Below are positions 27,114-36,010 of a DNA stretch of 64,000 nucleotides, piece after piece (the stretch's first letter is position 1; each line of letters opens with the position of its first letter). Position numbers and translations under genes: made by a program. The DNA lies in assembly GCA_018714405.1 (NCBI GenBank), contig DVNM01000028.1, positions 1 to 64,000 on the forward strand, written 5' to 3'. Origin of the DNA: Scybalenecus merdavium (lineage in GTDB: Bacteria > Bacillota > Clostridia > Oscillospirales > Acutalibacteraceae). The notes below the pieces were generated by a model. The model was given only the letters and a program-made list of their open reading frames with translations, was not told where the DNA came from and ran no database searches.

Positions 27114-28549
27114 TCAACTTCCTTTAAAATCTCTGCAACGACTTCCCTTTCATCAAAATGGATCGTGCCGGTCGGCAGGATCTGATACGTTTCATGCCCT
27201 TTTCCGGCCAAAAGAATAATATCGTCTTTTTGGGCATGCTCGATCGCATAACGGATGGCGTCCTTGCGGTTTTCCACCACCACATACGGCGTGGAAACGT
27301 TTTGCATGCCGACAAGAATATCCTCAATAATGGCGGAGGGTGACTCACTGCGCGGATTGTCAGAGGTAACGATGCAGAAGTCGGAAAGCTCTGCTGCGAT
27401 CTGCCCCATCTTGGGACGTTTCGTCTTGTCGCGGTCGCCGCCGCAGCCGAATACCGTTACCACGCGGCCATGCGCAATTTCTTTTAAAGAGGTAATGATA
27501 TTCTCCAGGCCATCCGGCGAATGTGCATAGTCGATTATAATGGTAAAATCGCGCCCGGTCGGCACAACTTCGATTCTGCCCTTTACACCGGAAGATTTGG
27601 CGATGACACCCAGGACGCTGCGAAAATCCACGCCGAGCGTCAACGCCACCGAAACGGCGCAAAGTGAATTGTAAACGGAAAAACGCCCCGGGATCGGGCA
27701 GTGCACGCGGCCGATCGAGTTCAGCGTGACCAGCTCATAGTCCACGCCGTTATTCTTAAACTGCACGTTTTTGGCCACATACTCCGCATCGTTCGTCTTC
27801 ACAGCATAGCGGTACACGCGGCACGGCAAGCCCTCTACGATTTTCAGACCGTTTTGGTCGTCTGCATTGGTAACGGCCACATCGCACTGCTTGAACAGCA
27901 GGCGCTTGGCCTCAAAATAGTTTTCCCACGTTTTGTGGTAATCCAAATGATCCTGCGTCAGGTTCGTAAACGCACCAACTGCAAAATGCACGCCGCTGAC
28001 ACGCCCCTGCGCCAGCGCCTGGGACGAAACTTCCATTACGCAGTAGTCGCAGGCGGCCTCAACCATTTGAGCAAACAGTTTCTGCAAAGAATAGGCGTCC
28101 GGCGTGGTGTACTTTGCCGGATAGACCTCGTCGCCGATCATGTTCTGCACCGTGCCGATCAGACCAACTTTATGGCCGGTGTTTTCAAGGATCTGCTTGA
28201 TCAGGAATGTGGTCGTTGTTTTACCATTGGTTCCGGTCACACCGATCAGTTTCAACTTATCAGCGGGGTTGCCGAAGTAGTTGGCACAAATCTTGGCATA
28301 CGCTGCACGCGTATCCGCCACGATCACCTGGTTGACAAGCCCCATATCCCTGGCGCAGACAACGGCCGGCGCCCCGGATTCCAGCATTTTGCCGGCCAGC
28401 GTGTGCCCGTCGAACGACGCGCCCTTGATACACACAAAAAGCGTACCGGGTTTTACACAGCGGGAATCCTCCGTTACATCGGCAATTTCCAGCTGCGGAT
28501 CGAATGTGTTTAAAACATCGATGCCTTTCAATATATCTTTCAGTTTCAT
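27110..28549 (-). CDS. murE: UDP-N-acetylmuramoyl-tripeptide synthetase, meso-diaminopimelate type
   Basis: Adds the third stem amino acid to UDP-MurNAc-L-Ala-D-Glu. 479 residues. The P-loop is GVTGTNGKTTTTFL. The substrate signature DNPRSESP matches enzymes that use meso-diaminopimelate rather than lysine, so the wall is predicted to be mDAP-type. The start is ATG 28549, with GGAGGAAAC upstream; the frame extends to 28585 inside the preceding gene. 28 bases separate it from the transpeptidase gene, and its stop overlaps murF. Confidence 0.95.
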   Translation of the reverse strand: MKLKDILKGIDVLNTFDPQLEIADVTEDSRCVKPGTLFVCIKGASFDGHTLAGKMLESGAPAVVCARDMGLVNQVIVADTRAAYAKICANYFGNPADKLKLIGVTGTNGKTTTTFLIKQILENTGHKVGLIGTVQNMIGDEVYPAKYTTPDAYSLQKLFAQMVEAACDYCVMEVSSQALAQGRVSGVHFAVGAFTNLTQDHLDYHKTWENYFEAKRLLFKQCDVAVTNADDQNGLKIVEGLPCRVYRYAVKTNDAEYVAKNVQFKNNGVDYELVTLNSIGRVHCPIPGRFSVYNSLCAVSVALTLGVDFRSVLGVIAKSSGVKGRIEVVPTGRDFTIIIDYAHSPDGLENIITSLKEIAHGRVVTVFGCGGDRDKTKRPKMGQIAAELSDFCIVTSDNPRSESPSAIIEDILVGMQNVSTPYVVVENRKDAIRYAIEHAQKDDIILLAGKGHETYQILPTGTIHFDEREVVAEILKEVE

Positions 28550-28577
28550 GACCGTTTCCTCCGCTTCTTTTCCTCGG

Positions 28578-30800
28578 TCAGTCAAGTACCGAATCGTTAT
28601 TTTTAAACGTGACGGTGATCACGGAGCCGATCTCCACAACCGTACCGCTTTCCTCGCTCTGCCGGTAAGCAGAAGAGTTTGCGCTTTCCAGTCCGCTGCC
28701 GCTGAATTCCACATTCAGGTTTTTGCTGGCTGCAAGCGCGTTGACCTCGCTGACCGTCAGGCCGGTGAAATCCGGCACCTCTACCGTTTGGCTGCTCTGA
28801 CTTTCGGTGTAAAGGATCACCGTGCCGCCGCTTGGGATCTTGGTGGATGCGGCCGGCGACTGTTTAACGACTTCGCTGCCGTCGCCGATGACCTTGTATT
28901 CAAAACCGGCTGCCGTCAGCTGGCTTGTGGCCGTTTTAACGGTTTTACCCGTTACGCCCGGCGTGCTGACAGACAGTTTTTCCAGTTCTTCGCTGGTATA
29001 CTTCGGCTCGATGCCGTACTCTTTCATAGCCGTTTCGATCACTTCAGCTGCGATCGGTGCGCAAAGCGTGCCGCCGCCGAGATCCTGATTCGGCTCGTCG
29101 ATCAAAATCAGCGCCGCGACCTTCGGGTCATCCGTCGGCGCGACCGCACCGAAAGATACGATATATTTCGTATCCGTATCGCTCGACTCGCTCAGTTTGG
29201 TCGAGGTACCCGTTTTGCCGCCAACGCTGTAACCGGCAACATATGCGTTTTTACCGGTGCCGTTGTCCACGACCGACTTCATCATTTTCAGCACTTTTTC
29301 AGCCGTTTCTTCACTGATGACCTGGCGCACCTCGTTCGGCTGCGTCTTTTCGATCGTGTTGCCGTTGGCATCCAAAACAGAAGAGACAAGGTAGGGCTGC
29401 ATCAGCCGGCCGCCGTTTGCCACCGCCGCGAGCGCCGTGCAGACCTGGATCGGCGTCAGGCTATTCGTCTGACCGAATGAGGCAGACGACAGCGTGACCT
29501 TGGAGGAAAGATCGGACTCGCTGACAAAAAGCGAACGGTTTTCACTCGGCAGGTCGATGCCGGTTTTTTCGGTAAACCCAAAGCCCTCAAAATACTTATA
29601 ATAGTTATGGCCGCCAAGACGCTGGCCGATCGTGATAAAAAACGGGTTGCACGAATTTTCAAGCCCCTGCGTCAGATTCTGCAGGCCGTGACCCGGGTGG
29701 TAATGGCAGTGCATAATGCGGTCTTCCACCGTGATCTGACCCGTGCAGTTATAGGTCGTGTCCAGTGTGACCACGTTTTCCTCAAGCGCAGCGCAGCTCA
29801 TGAACACCTTGAACACGGAACCCGGCTCGTACACGCTGGAAACGGTAAAATTGTCCCACTGGTTGGCCTGTGCCTCTTTTCGGGCCTCCGCCCGCTTTTC
29901 ATCGTCTTTGATCGCATCCAGTTCTTTTTGGGTTTTGCTGTATGTGATGTCGTACGGATTGTTGATGTCAAAATCCGGCAGTGAGCTCATGGCCAAAACC
30001 GCGCCGGTCTCCACATCCATCACCACGCCGTAAGCGCCTTTACACTGGTATTCCTCCAGCGTTCTGGAAAGACCCTTTTCCAGCGTGTACTGAATGTTTT
30101 GGTTGATCGTCAGCACAAGGCTGTTGCCGTCGACCGCCTCGACCGACGTTGCGTAATCGCTTGGCAGCTCATTGGAAACCGCATCCTTAGCCGTGATCAC
30201 ACGGCCGTTTTTGCCGGAAAGCTTGTCATTATAATAAGCCTCCAGCCCATAGACGCCGTCGCCGTCGTAATTGGTAAAGCCGATGACCGACGACGCCAAA
30301 GAGTTATAAGGATAGTATCTTTTTGTAGTTTCTTCATATCCGATCACGCTATTCAGGTCATTTTCCGAGGAGAAGGCACTGATTTTTTCTTTCAGCGTGT
30401 TGTCCACCTTGTTTTCAATAACCTGATAGCGGTTGTCGGCCTGTGCTTTTTCAGCAAGGTCTGCCTTTTCTTCTTCGTCGTATTCAAAAAGCTTGGCAAG
30501 CCCATCGACCAAAACGGTGCGCATATCGTCGCCGGTGATGGCTTTCGGATCGATATAAATACGCCACGCCGTGGCCGACTGCGCCAAAATATTCATGTCG
30601 CTGTCATAGATCGTGCCGCGCATGGCCGCGACTTCCGTGTCGCTAAGCTGCTGAGCCTGCGCTTTTTCGGCGTATTCATCGCCGCGGATCACCTGAATAT
30701 AAAAAAGGCGCGCCAAATCTGTGCCGCACCCGATAAAAATGAGCAGCACCACAAACGTCATCATACGTTTCAGACTTTTGGTGGGCAGTCCGACGCGCAT
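28578..30800 (-). CDS. Class B penicillin-binding protein, FtsI/SpoVD type, with two PASTA domains
   Basis: The septal D,D-transpeptidase that cross-links peptidoglycan made by FtsW. 740 residues: a short cytoplasmic start, a membrane anchor at about 12-34, a pedestal domain, then the transpeptidase with Ser328 in EPGSVFK, the SxN motif S383-C-N385 and K529-T-G. Two PASTA repeats follow at about 605-670 and 672-735. The PASTA tail and length resemble SpoVD of spore formers, but as the only such gene in this dcw cluster it may serve vegetative division. A 117-base gap with a hairpin (30867-30896) precedes it. Confidence 0.9.
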   Translation of the reverse strand: MRVGLPTKSLKRMMTFVVLLIFIGCGTDLARLFYIQVIRGDEYAEKAQAQQLSDTEVAAMRGTIYDSDMNILAQSATAWRIYIDPKAITGDDMRTVLVDGLAKLFEYDEEEKADLAEKAQADNRYQVIENKVDNTLKEKISAFSSENDLNSVIGYEETTKRYYPYNSLASSVIGFTNYDGDGVYGLEAYYNDKLSGKNGRVITAKDAVSNELPSDYATSVEAVDGNSLVLTINQNIQYTLEKGLSRTLEEYQCKGAYGVVMDVETGAVLAMSSLPDFDINNPYDITYSKTQKELDAIKDDEKRAEARKEAQANQWDNFTVSSVYEPGSVFKVFMSCAALEENVVTLDTTYNCTGQITVEDRIMHCHYHPGHGLQNLTQGLENSCNPFFITIGQRLGGHNYYKYFEGFGFTEKTGIDLPSENRSLFVSESDLSSKVTLSSASFGQTNSLTPIQVCTALAAVANGGRLMQPYLVSSVLDANGNTIEKTQPNEVRQVISEETAEKVLKMMKSVVDNGTGKNAYVAGYSVGGKTGTSTKLSESSDTDTKYIVSFGAVAPTDDPKVAALILIDEPNQDLGGGTLCAPIAAEVIETAMKEYGIEPKYTSEELEKLSVSTPGVTGKTVKTATSQLTAAGFEYKVIGDGSEVVKQSPAASTKIPSGGTVILYTESQSSQTVEVPDFTGLTVSEVNALAASKNLNVEFSGSGLESANSSAYRQSEESGTVVEIGSVITVTFKNNDSVLD

Positions 30801-30917
30801 TTTGCCATCTCCTTGCCAAAAAGATCAAAATGAATGCCAAATCGACATTCTCCGATAATATGATTTGAGAGAGCCGAGACGAAACGCCGGGCTCTCTTAA
30901 TCATACGAAGTGCTATT

Positions 30918-31445
30918 TTAGGATATTACCTGTTTGTTTTTCAGAATGTCAGACGGGCGCGGCGCCTCGATCTGCTGGTCGCGCGCCTGCTTAAACGATG
31001 CACCGTCGATGTAGCGCACCTGGCTCGCCTGCACCTTGGTCATGCCGAGCACATTCACAGCATAATCGTCGATCTCACTGAGCGAGACCATGGAATCCAG
31101 CGTGCTGGTCAGCTGTGTATTTTCCGCCTGCGCATAACTGATGTCATCCTCGATCGAAGAAACTTCATGCGTAAGCTGGTTGGTATAAGCAAACATGGCA
31201 ACAGAAGCCGCCAAAAATGCAAAGCAAACGGCCACCACGCACATCACCCGGATATTGAACGACGTGCACGCTTTCTGTTCGGCGCGCAGCTGCGCCCCGG
31301 TCAGCGGTTTTGGTTCTACGACCCGGATCGAACGTTTTCTTCTTTCTTCCTGCTCAGCAGGACGCGGACGCTGCGCCTCAAAAAAGCTGAGGTCATACGC
31401 CGCGCTGTTTTGTGCATATCTCCTGAAATCACCGCTGGTCGTCAT
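30918..31445 (-). CDS. ftsL: FtsL-like cell division protein
   Basis: A small bitopic divisome protein of 175 residues: a polar cytoplasmic part of 64 residues, one membrane segment (about 65-87), then a short extracellular coiled coil (SSIEDDISYAQAENTQLTSTL) and an LGMTK-type end (NVLGMTKVQ) found in FtsL/DivIC proteins. Sequence identity in this family is low, so the call rests on topology and on its place between rsmH and the septal PBP. The cytoplasmic part is longer than in B. subtilis FtsL. Confidence 0.8.
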   Translation of the reverse strand: MTTSGDFRRYAQNSAAYDLSFFEAQRPRPAEQEERRKRSIRVVEPKPLTGAQLRAEQKACTSFNIRVMCVVAVCFAFLAASVAMFAYTNQLTHEVSSIEDDISYAQAENTQLTSTLDSMVSLSEIDDYAVNVLGMTKVQASQVRYIDGASFKQARDQQIEAPRPSDILKNKQVIS

Positions 31446-31466
31446 AAAAATCAGTCCTTTACACTT

Positions 31467-32387
31467 CTAAAACTTTTCAAATGCGCGTAATCTGGATGAC
31501 CTTGCCCGCGGATTTTCGGCAAGCTCATGCGCAGACGGTGTTTTGGATTTGAAAACAAGTTTGCCCTTTGGTTTATTGCCGCACACACAGACCGGAAACT
31601 CCTTGGGGCATGTGCAGCCCTGTGTCCACCCGGCGAATTTTTCTTTGACGATCCGGTCCTCCAAAGAGTGAAACGTGATCACCGCAATGCGCCCGCCGGA
31701 AGAAAGGCAGTCGAACGCACTGTCGAGTGCATCCGACAGCTCCTGCAGCTCACCGTTGACCTCGATGCGGATAGCCTGAAATGTTCGGCGCGCCGGGTGT
31801 GCGCCGCGCAGGGCACGCGCCGGCATATGGCTGCGCACCACATCGACCAGTTCAAACGTAGTTTGGATCGGTTTTTCACTGCGCGCCTGCACAATGCCGC
31901 GCGCAATGCTTTTGGCATATTTTTCTTCGCCGTAACGGAAAAGGATGTCGGCCAGCCTGTCCTGCGGATAGGTATTGACCACGTCGTAGGCGCTGAGGCC
32001 GGTTTTGCTCATGCGCATATCGAGCGGCGCATCTGCATGGAAGCTGAAACCGCGCTCGGCGTTATCAAGCTGAAACGAGCTGACGCCGAGATCCAGCAGA
32101 AATGCGTCCAGCTTCGGTTCGCCATGCGCTTTCAAAATTTCAGCAATATTGGAAAAACGGTCATGCACGACGGTCACATTTGGCAGATCGCCCAGGCGTT
32201 CACGCAGCACCCGCACGGCATCCGGGTCGCGGTCGATCGCATACAGCCGGCCGCTGCCGATCCTTTCAGCGATCGCACGGGAATGTCCCCCGCCGCCGGC
32301 CGTGCCGTCAGCCGCCACTGCGCCGTCTTTCAGACCAAGCGCATCGATCGACTCGGCGAACAAAACGCTTTTGTGATTAAATTCCAT
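31467..32387 (-). CDS. rsmH: 16S rRNA (cytosine-1402-N4)-methyltransferase
   Basis: Methylates N4 of C1402 in the 16S rRNA P site using SAM. 306 residues. The SAM loop ADGTAGGGGHSRAI, LDLGVSSFQLDNAERGFSF, and the C-terminal ITFHSLEDRIVKEKF are diagnostic. A cysteine-containing stretch (CTCPKEFPVCVCG) is usual in Firmicutes members. It follows mraZ by 5 bases, second in the dcw operon. Confidence 0.96.
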   Translation of the reverse strand: MEFNHKSVLFAESIDALGLKDGAVAADGTAGGGGHSRAIAERIGSGRLYAIDRDPDAVRVLRERLGDLPNVTVVHDRFSNIAEILKAHGEPKLDAFLLDLGVSSFQLDNAERGFSFHADAPLDMRMSKTGLSAYDVVNTYPQDRLADILFRYGEEKYAKSIARGIVQARSEKPIQTTFELVDVVRSHMPARALRGAHPARRTFQAIRIEVNGELQELSDALDSAFDCLSSGGRIAVITFHSLEDRIVKEKFAGWTQGCTCPKEFPVCVCGNKPKGKLVFKSKTPSAHELAENPRARSSRLRAFEKF

Positions 32388-32392
32388 TTTCT

Positions 32393-32875
32393 TTACCCCT
32401 CGGCGGCCGTGCCGCCGGCCTGCGTGTCGGCCTTGCCGTCCAGCACGTCGACCACGCTGACGCGTTTTTCTGCCGCTTCGCTGTCGAAAGCCTTGTCCTG
32501 TTCGTTCCAGATCTCAAAATGTTTTTTGGCGCCGAACATAATGGCCGTGTTTTCATTTTCCAAATGGATGGCCTTGCGGATCTCGGGCGGCAGCGTGATG
32601 CGCCCCTGCGCATCCAGCTTCAGGTAAACGGTGCGGTCCAAAATCTGTGTTTCAGCCGCCTGTACCACGCTGTAGCGCGAAGATTCCATTTTCTCCATAA
32701 ACGCGTCAAAATCAGATTCCACATATACATGCAGACAAACACGGTCAGAGTTGGTGAGGCCGCGCGGCGTAACAAAGCCGATGAACTCATCGTCGCTTGT
32801 CTGCTTGCGCCATTTGGCCGGCACGGAAATGCGCCCCTTGCTGTCAAGCGCGTACGGATATTTGCCGTAAAACAC
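32393..32875 (-). CDS. mraZ: Transcriptional regulator MraZ
   Basis: A DNA-binding, ring-forming protein that controls the dcw promoter. 160 residues with two SpoVT/AbrB-type halves, each with the DxxGR signature: ALDSKGRISVPAKWR and KLDAQGRITLPPEIR. The start is GTG 32875, directly after GGGAGGGG. The frame continues to 32932 without family similarity. First gene of the operon, with the promoter at 33000-33029 and 10-bp repeats between promoter and gene. The C-terminus is extended and charged. Confidence 0.92.
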   Translation of the reverse strand: MFYGKYPYALDSKGRISVPAKWRKQTSDDEFIGFVTPRGLTNSDRVCLHVYVESDFDAFMEKMESSRYSVVQAAETQILDRTVYLKLDAQGRITLPPEIRKAIHLENENTAIMFGAKKHFEIWNEQDKAFDSEAAEKRVSVVDVLDGKADTQAGGTAAEG

Positions 32876-32942
32876 AGCGGCCCCTCCCTTCGGATAAAGA
32901 TGACAAATTGCCCGCAAAGCAGGCTCTTTCAAAATCAGTGTT

Positions 32943-32982
32943 ATGGGTTTTTATATGATTTCATGGTTTTTTATGGTTTTTT
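32943..32982 (-). promoter_or_regulatory. 10-bp tandem repeats in the mraZ leader, candidate MraZ operator
   Basis: Four consecutive 10-base units on the plus strand begin ATGGG, ATATG, ATGGT and ATGGT, each followed mostly by T (32943-32982). The known MraZ target is a set of TGGGN blocks with 5-base spacers, that is, the same 10-base period. Here the motif is on the strand opposite to the gene and two blocks are degenerate, so the match is partial. Confidence 0.45.
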
Positions 32983-32999
32983 CCCCCACTTCGTTTTTC

Positions 33000-33029
33000 A
33001 TTATAAGGCAAGCTCTTTCGAAAAGTCAA
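33000..33029 (-). promoter_or_regulatory. Promoter of the dcw operon
   Basis: On the minus strand, TTGACT (33024-33029), an 18-base spacer and TATAAT (33000-33005). The transcript would start near 32993, giving a leader of about 120 bases that contains the repeats. The rest of the 324-base gap (32876-33199) holds the divergent symporter promoter and an AACTA-6-TAGTT palindrome at about 33045-33060. Confidence 0.75.
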
Positions 33030-33133
33030 GGCTTTCGCACGAAAAACTAATATTCTAGTTGTAAATTTTTGCTTTTTCCGGCCTTTGCAATCGAACAAAA
33101 GTACGAAAAAGTGTTTGTTTTTGTAAATCGCTG

Positions 33134-33162
33134 TTGTTTTAGCAGAAGCGTTATGCTATAAT
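33134..33162 (+). promoter_or_regulatory. Promoter of the GPH symporter gene
   Basis: TTGTTT (33134-33139), a 17-base spacer and TATAAT (33157-33162), 38 bases before the ATG. Confidence 0.7.
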
Positions 33163-33199
33163 AAACGCGCACAACTTGTTTATCGGAGGGTTTGAAAAG

Positions 33200-34618
33200 A
33201 TGGCAGATTACAAAACCACCTGGCGCGAAAAAATCGGTTTCGGCGTCGGCGCGATCGGCCTGGATCTAAGTTACGGGCTGTTTTATTCCTACCTGTCCTA
33301 CTACCTGACTTCGGTGCTGGGGCTCAAAGAAGGCTTTTTGCTTTTGCTGACGCCGCTTGCCAGGATCTGGGACGGCGTGAACGACCCGATCATGGGCGCC
33401 ATTGTGGACAACACGCACATGAAAATGGGCAAATACAGACCGTGGATCATCATCGGCGCCGTTTCCAACGCCGTTGTGCTGGCGCTGCTGTTCACCAGTT
33501 TTGGCCTGACCGGTACAAACCTTTATATTTACGTTACCGTGATGTACGTTTTGTGGGACATGACGAATACCATGGCGGACATTCCGTTTTGGAGCATGAT
33601 CCCCTCCTTTACGACCGACCCAAACGACCGCAACATGATCTCCACCGTTGCGCGCACGTTTTCCGGCATTGGCCAGGGCCTTATCACCATTCTTACCCCC
33701 ATTATTCTGCCGATGCTCAGCAGCGGCACCACGACCGACAAGGGCTACAGCAGCAGCGGGTTCAGCCGCTGGGCGATCATCTGCGCCATTGCACTGATCA
33801 TGTTTGCGGTTATCTGCTCCCTTTCCACCAAAGAACGCCATGTGGTTTACGGCAAAAGAGAAAAATTCAGCTTTAAAAAGATCATTGACGTCATCAAGAA
33901 CAACGACCAGCTTGTTTCCTTCATGGTGTTCGCCACCATCTCGAATGCCGGCTGGTACCTGACCTCCAGCACCGCGGTTTACTACTTTACCGACGTGTTG
34001 GAAGAACCGACGGCGCAGTCGCTGTTTTCCACCATCGGCGCAGTGGGCAGCGCGCTCGGCCTTTTGGTGATCCCCATACTTTCCAAAAAATTCACCAAAC
34101 GCACCATATACCAGATCACACTGATCACGGCCATTGTCGGGTATGTGCTGATGTACATTTTTGGCCCGGTCATGAAACAGACGCTTTTGCTGGACATTGC
34201 CTACATCATCTCTTCCATCGGTATCAGCGCCATGTTCGTTTCACAGACGATCTTCCTGGCCGATATTGTGGACTACGGCGAATATAAAAACGGCGTGCGC
34301 AACGAAAGCACAACGTTCTCCATGAAAGGCCTGCTGCAAAAAATCGCCTACACGATCCAAACGATCGTGCTGTTCAGCGGTCTTGGCCTTGTCAATTACA
34401 ACGAACAGATCAGCACGGTCACCAAGCAGGTGAACGAGGTCACAAAAAGCACCATCGGCTTTATCTGTTTTGGCGTACCGCCGATTTTCCTGCTGCTTTC
34501 TCTGATCGTATTTTCCAAAAAATTCAAAATCTACGGCAAACTGGCCGACAAGGTGCACGACTGCATCAGCGCCAAGCGTGAAGCGGAAGAAAAAGCCGGC
34601 ATCGTACCGGAAGAATAA
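33200..34618 (+). CDS. GPH-family sugar:cation symporter (MFS superfamily)
   Basis: A 472-residue transporter with twelve membrane segments of the glycoside-pentoside-hexuronide family, which takes up oligosaccharides or glycosides with Na+ or H+. Family marks: the opening WREKIGFGVGAIGLDLSYG, the loop RIWDGVNDPIMGAIVDNT, the following KMGKYRPWI, and FLADIVDYGEYKNGVRNE. The start is ATG 33200, with GGAGGG upstream. Monocistronic between its own promoter and a perfect terminator. The cargo is unknown; alpha-mannosides or fucosyl compounds are plausible given genes in the window but unlinked. Confidence 0.85.
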   Translation: MADYKTTWREKIGFGVGAIGLDLSYGLFYSYLSYYLTSVLGLKEGFLLLLTPLARIWDGVNDPIMGAIVDNTHMKMGKYRPWIIIGAVSNAVVLALLFTSFGLTGTNLYIYVTVMYVLWDMTNTMADIPFWSMIPSFTTDPNDRNMISTVARTFSGIGQGLITILTPIILPMLSSGTTTDKGYSSSGFSRWAIICAIALIMFAVICSLSTKERHVVYGKREKFSFKKIIDVIKNNDQLVSFMVFATISNAGWYLTSSTAVYYFTDVLEEPTAQSLFSTIGAVGSALGLLVIPILSKKFTKRTIYQITLITAIVGYVLMYIFGPVMKQTLLLDIAYIISSIGISAMFVSQTIFLADIVDYGEYKNGVRNESTTFSMKGLLQKIAYTIQTIVLFSGLGLVNYNEQISTVTKQVNEVTKSTIGFICFGVPPIFLLLSLIVFSKKFKIYGKLADKVHDCISAKREAEEKAGIVPEE

Positions 34619-34634
34619 AAAAATAACGGCGCAT

Positions 34635-34678
34635 AAAAAGGCGGCGCGTCTGTCATATGACAGACGCGCCGCCTTTTT
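34635..34678. terminator. Bidirectional terminator, perfect 20-bp stem
   Basis: AAAAAGGCGGCGCGTCTGTC pairs fully with its complement around the centre ATAT. T runs lie on both sides, so it serves the symporter (+) and the carboxymuconolactone decarboxylase gene (minus). Confidence 0.92.
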
Positions 34679-34704
34679 GATTTATTATCCGAATTGAAAC
34701 CAAA

Positions 34705-35436
34705 TCAGCCGGCATTCGCCGCATCGTTGATACAGCGCAGCGCATTCAAGCTGCGCGGATAGCCGATATAAGGCAAGCAGCGTGACAACACGGCGATCAG
34801 AAAAGTTTTGTCGTTGCCGATACGCATATTGGCGCCGGCATGGGAGGTCAGCTGCGGCTCGCAGCCGCCCTGTGCAGCAAGAAAACAAAACGTGATCAGC
34901 TCGCGCTGGCAGTCGTCAAGCCCTTTGCGGGTATAATAATCGCCAAAGCAGTTCTGGGCAAGCCAGCGGTTGATGTGCACGCTTTCCTGCGGGCCGGACT
35001 TCCAGAAATCACGCATGCCGTCGCCGAACAGATCGACCTGTTTTTGCGAACCGGCCTGCAAACGGGTCTCGGGCGTGGTGGTAGAGACTTTTTCCAGCGG
35101 CAAAAGCCCCTTATCCTTCAAATAGCGGCTGACCGCCAAAATAAACGGATAAGCCCGGCCAAAGCCAAGGTAAGCGACCGACTGGTAAACGATCTCGCGC
35201 AGCATTTCAGGCGTGACGCCGCAGTCTGCGCTGTCCTGTAAAAGGACCTCGAACGCCTCTTTCCCCTGTGCGCCAGCCAGCACCGACAAAACGGCCATGC
35301 GCTCTGTAGCCGAATCAATGTCGCCGAACGCCACCACGTCCTGCGTTAGGAAATTTTCAAAAAACGATGCAAATTCCGGGTCGCTTTCCGCCAGACCAAA
35401 CGCCTTGCCAAACGCGCCCTTTACTGTCTCTGACAT
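34705..35436 (-). CDS. Carboxymuconolactone decarboxylase family protein, two-domain
   Basis: A 243-residue protein with two tandem CMD-type helical domains (about 10-105 and 135-240). The first has FGDIDSATERMAVLSVLAG and REIVYQSVAYLGFGRA; the second LDDCQRELITFCFLAAQGG and IAVLSRCLPYIGYPR. Neither has the CxxC of AhpD, so a peroxidase-type redox role is unlikely; function is unknown. TTGGAGG precedes ATG 35436. It follows the cupin gene by 14 bases. This pair is common in Clostridia and Bacilli, usually under a MerR/AdhR-type regulator. Confidence 0.8.
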   Translation of the reverse strand: MSETVKGAFGKAFGLAESDPEFASFFENFLTQDVVAFGDIDSATERMAVLSVLAGAQGKEAFEVLLQDSADCGVTPEMLREIVYQSVAYLGFGRAYPFILAVSRYLKDKGLLPLEKVSTTTPETRLQAGSQKQVDLFGDGMRDFWKSGPQESVHINRWLAQNCFGDYYTRKGLDDCQRELITFCFLAAQGGCEPQLTSHAGANMRIGNDKTFLIAVLSRCLPYIGYPRSLNALRCINDAANAG

Positions 35437-35450
35437 AAAAAAACCTCCAA

Positions 35451-35861
35451 TCACTTTTCCAGTGCAGCATAAGCCGCATCGTCTACCGGCTCCAGCCACT
35501 CGTTCGATGTATCTTTGCCCGGAACCTCAACAGCCAGATGCGAAAACCAGCTGTCGGCCGCTGCGCCGTGCCAGTGCTTGACCTCCGGCGGGATGACGAC
35601 CACGTCGCCGGCTTTCAGTTTGCGTGCCGGCTCGCCCCATGCCTGGTACCAGCCTTCGCCGGCCGTGCACAAAAGGATCTGGCCGCCGCCTTCAGCAGCA
35701 TGGTGGATGTGCCAGTTGTTGCGGCAGCCCGGTTCAAATGTAACATTGCCGATGGGCACGCCGCCGGTGGTCAGCATGTTAAGGTAACTTTTACCAACAA
35801 AATACTGCGCAAACGCTGTGTTTTCACCGCCGCGCGGGAAAAGATCCTGAATTTCTTTCAC
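35451..35861 (-). CDS. Cupin-domain protein
   Basis: A single-domain cupin of 136 residues. The two cupin motifs are visible: a first metal-binding box NNWHIHHAAEGGGQILL with two histidines and a glutamate, and the second box PPEVKHWHGA. The start is GTG 35861, 8 bases after GGAG; the frame opens at a TTG at 35879 that would place that site inside the gene. First gene of the operon with the carboxymuconolactone decarboxylase protein. Similar pairs act in detoxification of electrophiles or quinones; this is inference from context. Confidence 0.82.
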   Translation of the reverse strand: MKEIQDLFPRGGENTAFAQYFVGKSYLNMLTTGGVPIGNVTFEPGCRNNWHIHHAAEGGGQILLCTAGEGWYQAWGEPARKLKAGDVVVIPPEVKHWHGAAADSWFSHLAVEVPGKDTSNEWLEPVDDAAYAALEK

Positions 35862-35906
35862 TTTGATCACTCCATACAAATCATATTTGTACCTTTGTAC
35901 AAGTTA

Positions 35907-35937
35907 ATTATAAAACCTAAAGCTTACTTTAAGTCAA
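35907..35937 (-). promoter_or_regulatory. MerR/AdhR-type promoter of the cupin-CMD operon
   Basis: On the minus strand, TTGACT (35932-35937) and TATAAT (35907-35912) are separated by 19 bases, too long for normal sigma-A use. The spacer holds the dyad ACCTAAAG-4-CTTTAAGT (7 of 8 paired; 35915-35934). A long spacer with a central dyad is the hallmark of promoters untwisted by MerR-family activators such as AdhR. A TTGTAC-4-GTACAA palindrome lies just downstream (about 35888-35903). Confidence 0.75.
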
Positions 35938-36010
35938 GAGTGTTCACAATTATTTTACAGTTTGACCGGAACAAAAAATACACGGAACATTAAACGCCCG
36001 TCAGCCCGTA

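Noticed and set aside
30867..30896. Hairpin GAGAGCC/GGCTCTC between ftsL-like and the PBP gene as a terminator
   Set aside because: No T run follows on the minus strand and the operon clearly continues; it may be a processing or pausing site only.
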